The notes under the pieces are model-generated. The model was not told the DNA's origin. It worked only from the letters and a program-made list of their open reading frames with translations, and ran no database searches. Shown here piece after piece: positions 22,914 through 27,871 of a stretch of DNA of 27,871 nt. Location: positions 1 to 27,871 of the forward strand of contig JBHIBA010000026.1 in NCBI GenBank assembly GCA_046758845.1, written 5' to 3'. The position numbers and the translations under genes are program-made. This stretch comes from JBHIBA01 sp046758845. Its GTDB lineage: Bacteria > UBA8248 > JACPRG01 > G963555815. The stretch's first letter is position 1. Every line of letters begins with the position of its first letter.

Positions 22914-24739
22914 CAGGGGCTTTGCGTCAGGGATCGGGGCTCCAGGAACCCCGAGATTCCACTCAAGGGCACTTTGGCCTCCCGGCAAAGGCGCAAAACG
23001 TCCTTGAAGAGTTCCGGCCCGGCGGAGGGGATCGCCACAAACACCTCCGCGATGCGGCGCGCCCGGACCTCGCGGACCAGGGTTCCGTGGGGCCCAATGA
23101 TCGGGACTCCGCCGATCTCGCGGCCGACTTTCTCGGGGTCATCGTCGAGGAATCCCACCGGCAGGTAGTCGAGCTTCGGGTTGTTGCGCAACTCCCGGAG
23201 CAGCATCTCTCCGGCGTCGCCCGCTCCCACGATGAGAACCCTCTTTCCGGCCGGCCGGATTCGGGCGAAGTATTCCCGAAGCCCCCGGAACAGGAGCCGG
23301 ATGCCCGCCACCAGAAGCAGCAGCAACCCCCAGTCGATGACGAACGTCGCGCGGGAGTACCCCTCGAAGCGGCTGAGATACGTAAACACGAGGATGCTGA
23401 GCAACGACCCCAGCGTCACGGCCTTGGCGATGGCGGCGAGGTCTTCCACGCTCACGTACCGCCAGACATTCCGGTAAAGCCCGAAGTAGAAGAAGCATCC
23501 CAGCTTGATGGCGATCACCACGGGCAGGGACTCGAAGAACAGGTCGATGTACCAACCCGGGGCGATCCCCTCGAAGCGCAGGATGTAAGCCAGGTAGTAG
23601 GAGACGCAGATGAGGCAGAAGTCGATGAGGACTTCGAGGAATTGCCGCTTATAGAGCAGCAGGGTGTTCAGGAGGACGGGACCGGGCCCGCCCTCGGAAA
23701 CCGCCCGGCCCTTTCCGTTGCCCGAAACCGGAAGCTGGGTATCCGGATCCACCTTCACCTCGCTCAGGAACCGTGCGATGACGGCAATCAGAATGGCCGT
23801 CAGGACCGTCATGATGATCACCAGGGGGATGTCGACCCGGGCGTAAAAGAAGGTCACCAGACCGAACCCGATGCTGACGGCGTAGATGAGAAGAACCGCC
23901 CGGCGCTCGCTGAGCCCCAGAGTGACCAGCCGGTGCGAGGTGTGGTCCCGACCCCCTTGGGAGATGGCCCGCCCCCGCAGGCGTCTCAACAGGGCCACGA
24001 AAGCCGTGTCGAAGATGGGGACCCCCAGCACCATGGTGGGGACGATCAGCGTGGCGAGCAGATTGGAGACGTGATTGGCGGTTCCGATGATGGCCAGTAC
24101 GGAGATCAGGTATCCGATGAACATGCTCCCGGAATCGCCCATGAAGATCCGCGCGGGGTTGAAGTTGTAGAACAGGAAGCCCAGCGCTCCTCCGGCCAGG
24201 GCCAGGCAGGCGAACGCGATGAAGACCTCATCGTTGAAGACGGAATACGTGAAGAGGATGCCTGAGGCGATGACCGCGATCCCGGCGGAAAGCCCGTCCA
24301 TGTTATCGATGAGATTGAAGGCGTTGGTGATCCCCACGACCCAGAAGACCGTGAGGGGAACGGAGATGGCCTTGGGAATCACCTCAAAGTAAATTCCCGA
24401 ATACACCGCCGTGCACGCCCCGACGATTTGGGCCAGGAGCTTGGCATAGGGGGGGGTCTTGCGGATGTCGTCGATCAGCCCCACCACGAACATGAAGGTT
24501 CCCCCCAGCAGGATCCCCAGCAGGCTCTTGTCATTCTCGATGGGAACGAAGTACAGGAACGTCGCCATCACGGAGACAAAGATGGCGACTCCGCCGAACA
24601 GGGCGGTCCTGCGCTGGGACCAGCGGTCGGGCCGAGGATGGGCGACCCACCCGCGGCGCAGCGCCGTCCACTTCACCACCGGGGTGGTGGCCAGCGCAAG
24701 CAAAAGGGCTGTCGCGAACGGCGTGAGATAAAGCATCAT
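22913..24739 (-). CDS. WecA/MraY-like phosphotransferase fused to a membrane CoA_binding_3 module
   Basis: The N-terminal ~330 residues form a polytopic UDP-sugar:undecaprenyl-phosphate sugar-1-phosphate transferase. They carry Asp90-Asp91 in VGLIDDIRK, NMDGLSAG (146-153), FMGDSGS (199-205) and HTSHRL (266-271), all intact. After a linker (about 330-360) come four more membrane helices (about 367-485), then a Rossmann-like domain. That domain has VLIVGAGDAGEMLLRELRNN (501-520), VGFLDDDPEKVG and VFVAIPSAG, matching the CoA_binding_3 region of FlaA1/PglF/CapD-type dehydratases and of WcaJ-type transferases. The protein ends at residue 608, where the SDR or transferase catalytic domain would normally begin. 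It is the first gene of the polysaccharide operon, behind a promoter candidate at 24802-24831. The start is ATG 24739 or the adjacent ATG 24736. The sugar is unknown. Confidence 0.9.
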   Translation of the reverse strand: MMLYLTPFATALLLALATTPVVKWTALRRGWVAHPRPDRWSQRRTALFGGVAIFVSVMATFLYFVPIENDKSLLGILLGGTFMFVVGLIDDIRKTPPYAKLLAQIVGACTAVYSGIYFEVIPKAISVPLTVFWVVGITNAFNLIDNMDGLSAGIAVIASGILFTYSVFNDEVFIAFACLALAGGALGFLFYNFNPARIFMGDSGSMFIGYLISVLAIIGTANHVSNLLATLIVPTMVLGVPIFDTAFVALLRRLRGRAISQGGRDHTSHRLVTLGLSERRAVLLIYAVSIGFGLVTFFYARVDIPLVIIMTVLTAILIAVIARFLSEVKVDPDTQLPVSGNGKGRAVSEGGPGPVLLNTLLLYKRQFLEVLIDFCLICVSYYLAYILRFEGIAPGWYIDLFFESLPVVIAIKLGCFFYFGLYRNVWRYVSVEDLAAIAKAVTLGSLLSILVFTYLSRFEGYSRATFVIDWGLLLLLVAGIRLLFRGLREYFARIRPAGKRVLIVGAGDAGEMLLRELRNNPKLDYLPVGFLDDDPEKVGREIGGVPIIGPHGTLVREVRARRIAEVFVAIPSAGPELFKDVLRLCREAKVPLSGISGFLEPRSLTQSP

Positions 24740-24789
24740 CTGGTTAAAAGGATCCCCCGAGGACGCGGAAGCCCGAATCCCCCCTCCTG

Positions 24790-24804
24790 AATCCGTACCG
24801 GATT
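24790..24804. promoter_or_regulatory. Perfect dyad AATCCG-TAC-CGGATT overlapping a -10 box
   Basis: A perfect 6-base inverted repeat with a 3-base spacer lies in the 110-base gap between asnB and the polysaccharide operon. It overlaps three bases of the proposed -10 box and covers the likely transcription start. That is where a repressor operator would sit, but a single copy of a short dyad is weak evidence. Confidence 0.3.
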
Positions 24805-24831
24805 ATCCTACCCGCTTCAGGCGCCGGGCAA
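24802..24831 (-). promoter_or_regulatory. Promoter candidate for the polysaccharide operon
   Basis: On the minus strand TTGCCC (24831-24826) and GATAAT (24807-24802) are 18 bases apart, about 60 bases before the ATG of the WecA-like fusion gene. It is the only reasonable promoter match in this gap and lies at the head of ten tightly packed genes. Confidence 0.4.
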
Positions 24832-24849
24832 CCCCTCGACGCGCGTTGC

Positions 24850-26799
24850 TCACGCGGCCGCCCCGGCCAGGGCCGGCTTCCCCCGGCTCTCCAGAACGTG
24901 TCGGTGCCACAGCTCCAGCACCAGCAGGCTCCAGATGAGAAAACCGTGATCCTCGCGGCCCGCCGCGTGCGTCTCCAGCAAGTCCCTCAGCCCTTCTTCA
25001 CGGAAGTATCCCCGTCGCAGGGCCGAGGGGTCCAGCAGAACTTCTCGGGCGTATTCGCGCAGCTCGCCGCGAAACCACCTTGCCAGCGGGACGCCGAAGC
25101 CCATCTTTCCGCGGCCCAGGATTCGCTCAGGCAGCCTCCCTTGGAACGCCCGCCTCAGGATGTATTTCGTCCGCCCGCGGCGGATCTTCATGGGGGTCGG
25201 GATGGAGGCCGCCATCTCGACAAACTTGTGGTCCAGGAAAGGAGAGCGGGCCTCCAGGCTGTGGGCCATCGTCATGACGTCCATCTTGACCAACAGATCC
25301 CCGGGCAGGTAGGTCTCCAAGTCCAGCGTCATCACCCTTTCGACCGGGTCCTGAATCCCCAAACCGTCCCACGCGCGCAGATAACTCTCCAAGAGGGGAT
25401 GGTTTCCGGTCCCCTCCGTCGAGTCCCGCAGGGTTTGGGAAAGCATTTGATGCTGCATCTCTTTCTGAAGGATGGACACCCACCGAAAGTATCGCTCCTG
25501 CGGCGACAGCAAGAGAGTGTCCGAAAACCGGCGGAGCCTCCGACGGAACCCCTTTTCGTGAAGCGGGTTGCCGAGCAAGGCCCGGAAGGCGGAACGGGCC
25601 GCCCGGCGGAAGGCCGCCGGGAGGCGGTCGAGGCGGACACCGAGCCCGGTTGCGACGTAGCGCTCGTATCCGCCGAAGGTTTCGTCCCCCGCGTCGCCGT
25701 TGAGGGCCACTGTAACGTATTGCCGCGTCATCTGCGCCAGGTAGTAGGTCGGCAAGGCGGAGGAGTCCCCGAACGGCTCGCCGAAGTGCCAAACCAGCCG
25801 AGGCAGCACCTCCACGGCGTTGGGGCGGACGATGAATTCGCAATGCTCCGTGCCGAACCTTCGGGCGATCTCCCGGGCGAACTCCAGCTCGTTGAAGATC
25901 TCCACCTCGAAGCCGATGGAGAAGGTCTTGACGGGGCTGTCCATCAGGCCGGCCATGGTGGCGACGACCACGCTGGAATCGATCCCCCCGCTCAACAACG
26001 CCCCCAACGGAACGTCGCTCGCCAGGCGGAGCCGCGTGCATTCCTCGAGTCGTTCCCGAATGCCCTCGATGTATTCTTCCTCGCCGGCAGTCCACTTCGG
26101 CTCCCGTTGCACGGACCAGTACCGCTCGATGCGGCTGCGGCCCTTCTCCCACACCAGAAGGTGGGCCGGGGGCAGCTTGCGGACTTTTCGGAAAATGGAG
26201 GAAGGAGCCGGAATGTAGGCGACGGTCAGGTAGTCCACCAGGGCGCCCAGGTCCAGCTCCCGGTCCACGGACGGGTCTTCCAGCAGGGCGTTCAGTTCGG
26301 AGGCGAACCAGAAGCGCCCCCCCGAATCCGAGTAGAAAAGGGGTTTTTGGCCCAGGCGGTCTCTTGCCAGGACGAGACGCTGGCGGGGCTCGTCCCAAAC
26401 GGCCAAGGCGAACATGCCCCGCAGGTGGTCCACGAAGGAATCGCCGTACTGTTCGTACAGATGGACGATGACCTCTGTATCGGTCCGGGAACGGAAACGG
26501 TGCCCTTTGGCTTCGAGGGCGGGGCGCAGTTGCTGAAAATTGTAGATCTCCCCGTTGAACATCACCCACACCGTCCCGTCTTCGTTGGCCATGGGTTGAC
26601 GGCCGGCTTCGCTCAAGTCGATAATGCTGAGTCGCCGGTGCCCCAATCCGACGGACAAATCCCGGTAGTGCCGAACGAGTACGCCGCCGCCGTCCGGTCC
26701 CCGGTGAATCATTTCTCCGCTCATGGCCTTCAGGAGGGGCTCTGTGACCGCCTCTTCCCCGCCGACCCCGAAGACCAGTTTTCCGCAAATCCCGCACAT
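24850..26799 (-). CDS. asnB: Asparagine synthase (glutamine-hydrolysing)
   Basis: AsnB amidates aspartate, or in polysaccharide clusters sometimes a sugar acid, using ATP and glutamine. The start at ATG 26799 is fixed by function: it places Cys2, the N-terminal glutaminase nucleophile, directly after Met (MCGICGKLVFG). The longer open frame to 26847 would bury it. The glutaminase domain has HRGPDGGG (32-39), FNGEIYN (81-87) and ARDRLGQKPLFY (145-156). The synthetase domain has the pyrophosphate loop SGGIDS (270-275) and, further on, NGDAGDETFGGY. At 649 residues it is slightly long but complete. It precedes the polysaccharide operon by 110 bases in the same direction and is a frequent partner of such clusters, so a role in glycan amidation is possible. 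Simple asparagine synthesis is the default. Confidence 0.93.
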   Translation of the reverse strand: MCGICGKLVFGVGGEEAVTEPLLKAMSGEMIHRGPDGGGVLVRHYRDLSVGLGHRRLSIIDLSEAGRQPMANEDGTVWVMFNGEIYNFQQLRPALEAKGHRFRSRTDTEVIVHLYEQYGDSFVDHLRGMFALAVWDEPRQRLVLARDRLGQKPLFYSDSGGRFWFASELNALLEDPSVDRELDLGALVDYLTVAYIPAPSSIFRKVRKLPPAHLLVWEKGRSRIERYWSVQREPKWTAGEEEYIEGIRERLEECTRLRLASDVPLGALLSGGIDSSVVVATMAGLMDSPVKTFSIGFEVEIFNELEFAREIARRFGTEHCEFIVRPNAVEVLPRLVWHFGEPFGDSSALPTYYLAQMTRQYVTVALNGDAGDETFGGYERYVATGLGVRLDRLPAAFRRAARSAFRALLGNPLHEKGFRRRLRRFSDTLLLSPQERYFRWVSILQKEMQHQMLSQTLRDSTEGTGNHPLLESYLRAWDGLGIQDPVERVMTLDLETYLPGDLLVKMDVMTMAHSLEARSPFLDHKFVEMAASIPTPMKIRRGRTKYILRRAFQGRLPERILGRGKMGFGVPLARWFRGELREYAREVLLDPSALRRGYFREEGLRDLLETHAAGREDHGFLIWSLLVLELWHRHVLESRGKPALAGAAA

Positions 26800-26867
26800 C
26801 TCCAGACAACCCGTCGGCCGCCGCCAAGCAAGAAAAAATCGCTTCATAACCCTACTCCAGTTGGCCT

Positions 26868-26933
26868 CGGAGAGACAAGAGAATCGAACTCAGGAAATTG
26901 GGCTTTCCCTCTTACCGCTCACCCCATCTCTGC
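26868..26933 (-). pseudogene. Possible degenerate tRNA-Ser-like remnant
   Basis: On the minus strand GCAGAGA (26933-26927) can pair with TCTCTCC (26875-26869) at 6 of 7 positions, like a serine tRNA acceptor stem. TGGGGTGAGCGGT resembles the D-arm of a class II tRNA, and GAGTTCGATTCTC resembles a T-arm with its TTCGA loop. There is no anticodon arm, the T-stem has only three good pairs, and the terminal CCA is displaced. If real it is a deletion remnant; chance similarity is possible. Confidence 0.2.
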
Positions 26934-27051
26934 GCATGTCAAACAGCTGGAATCAAAAGGGATCGGCCACTTGAGACGCCTGGACTGAGAGGGAGCGGAG
27001 GTCGGGTCGAATCCGGGCGCTTTCCCTCAAGGACGGCCGGCGGAAACAGGC

Positions 27052-27777
27052 ATGGACCCTCGGCTGGAACAAAAGTTCGCCGCAATCGAAGATTTCTACT
27101 GGTGGTATGTGGGGAAAAACCGCCTGGTCCTGGACTGGGCCGGCGGTTGCGGGAAGACCCTCGATCTGGGTTGCGGAACGGGCTCCCTCTTTGAGCAGGT
27201 CGCCCGGCGGGCCGACGCCGCCTTCGGGATCGACTCCTCCCCGGTAGCTATCGCCCGAAGCCGGGAGCGAGTGCCTAAGGCCGGGCTCACCCGGGCCTCG
27301 GTCATCGCCCTTCCCTTCCGGGACTCTTCCTTCGACACCCTGGTGGCCTCTGAGATCCTGGAACACCTGGCCGACGACCGCAAAGCCCTCGCCGAGTGGC
27401 GGCGGGTCCTGAAGCCCGCGGGGCGCCTCATCCTGACCACCCCCGCGCATCCCCACCTCTGGGGACGCCACGATGACCTCTGCCACCACGTACGGAGGTA
27501 CCGGAAACCGGAACTCCGGCGGAACCTGCTCGGGGCCGGCTTCCGCATCGAGAGACTGAGCTACACGTTCTCCTTCCTCTACCCGGTGATGGCGGCGCTT
27601 CGGCCGTTGCGAAGACATGCCAGCCGAGACGAAGGAAAGCTGAAGGACGATTTCATCCGGGTCCCGGACGCCTTGAACCGCTTCATGATCCGCCTGTCGG
27701 ATATGGAAGCCCGCTGGCTCCGCAAGGCCGACCTGCCCCTGGGCGCTTCCCTCATCGCCCTGGCGAGAAGGTTGTAG
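27052..27777 (+). CDS. Class I SAM-dependent methyltransferase
   Basis: The 241-residue protein has a Rossmann methyltransferase core. Motif I is KTLDLGCGTGSLFEQVA (residues ~35-51), followed by an acidic residue at the end of the second strand (FGIDSSP), then VIALPFRDSSFDTLVASEILEHL and VLKPAGRLILTTPAHPHLW. A HVRRYRKPELRRNLLGAGF stretch follows, seen in methyltransferases from polysaccharide and lipid clusters. The substrate could be a glycan, a lipid intermediate or a small molecule. ATG 27052 has GGCGGA about 7 bases before it. It is transcribed away from asnB across a ~250-base divergent intergenic region. Confidence 0.88.
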   Translation: MDPRLEQKFAAIEDFYWWYVGKNRLVLDWAGGCGKTLDLGCGTGSLFEQVARRADAAFGIDSSPVAIARSRERVPKAGLTRASVIALPFRDSSFDTLVASEILEHLADDRKALAEWRRVLKPAGRLILTTPAHPHLWGRHDDLCHHVRRYRKPELRRNLLGAGFRIERLSYTFSFLYPVMAALRPLRRHASRDEGKLKDDFIRVPDALNRFMIRLSDMEARWLRKADLPLGASLIALARRL

Positions 27778-27782
27778 ATAGC

Positions 27783-27834
27783 GGGGGGCGCTTCCCTCGG
27801 CTTCGCTCGGGACAAGTTTTGAAAGGCGCCCCCC
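27783..27834. repeat. Inverted repeat after the methyltransferase gene
   Basis: GGGGGGCGC (27783-27791) and GCGCCCCCC (27826-27834) are perfect 9-base reverse complements beginning 6 bases after the methyltransferase stop. There is no T-run after the second arm, so it is not a classical intrinsic terminator, though it could still end transcription or be part of a repeated element. Confidence 0.45.
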
Positions 27835-27871
27835 CACACCCCCCAGCAAAACTTTTGTTTCGCGAAAGAGG

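Noticed and set aside
26937..26942. Perfect minus-strand TTGACA as a -35 box for asnB
   Set aside because: No acceptable -10 box lies 15-19 bases downstream; the bases there are GC-rich.
24898..26988. Long plus-strand open frame of about 696 codons opposite asnB
   Set aside because: It mirrors a well-supported AsnB with all catalytic motifs, has no recognisable domain, and is the usual consequence of GC-rich third codon positions.
1..27871. CRISPR array, rRNA or intact tRNA
   Set aside because: No regularly spaced direct repeats, no conserved rRNA segments and no complete cloverleaf were seen on either strand.

Overview
The window is GC-rich and densely coded, almost entirely on the minus strand. 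It looks like chromosomal DNA from a Gram-negative bacterium. KdsB makes CMP-Kdo for lipopolysaccharide, and a GT9 heptosyltransferase-type enzyme and a Wzx/Wzy-type envelope polysaccharide cluster are present. The gap-pgk-tpiA-secG order and the kdsB-pyrG pair occur in deep-branching Gram-negative groups such as Desulfobacterota, Nitrospirota and NC10-type lineages. The sequence alone does not let me name the lineage.

Layout, left to right. Positions 1-530 hold the N-terminal part of a family 5 ABC transporter solute-binding protein. Positions 603-4047 hold the glycolytic operon gap-pgk-tpiA followed by secG, read right to left from a good sigma70-like promoter at 4135-4162. A lone plus-strand Fic AMPylase-type gene (4323-5510) sits beside an AT-rich intergenic stretch and looks acquired. 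Positions 5587-8482 hold comF, xdhC and yqeC; the last two are accessory genes for molybdenum (and selenium) hydroxylases, but no hydroxylase is in view. Positions 8667-11077 hold kdsB-pyrG, overlapping by a TTGA start/stop. Positions 11098-11751 form a compact mobile-element locus: a REP-associated tyrosine transposase (RAYT) flanked on each side by two REP hairpins with GTAG-type feet.

Positions 11764-24739 are a ten-gene polysaccharide operon read right to left: WecA-like phosphotransferase fused to a membrane/Rossmann module, Wzy/ligase, DPM1-like GT2, GT2, GT4, Wzx flippase, GT9, GT4, GT4, and a WcaJ-like phosphotransferase. Most genes overlap or nearly touch, so they are probably translated as a coupled set. 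Upstream are asnB (24850-26799) and a divergent SAM methyltransferase (27052-27777), both common companions of such clusters. The operon has enzymes to load a sugar phosphate onto undecaprenyl phosphate, extend the glycan, flip it and polymerise or ligate it. No export or chain-length genes (Wza/Wzc/Wzz) are in the window.

The most unusual items are the WecA-CoA_binding_3 fusion, the coexistence of two initiating phosphotransferase types in one operon, and the RAYT locus with two size classes of REP hairpin. I see no CRISPR array, rRNA or intact tRNA. A degenerate tRNA-Ser-like fragment may lie upstream of asnB.
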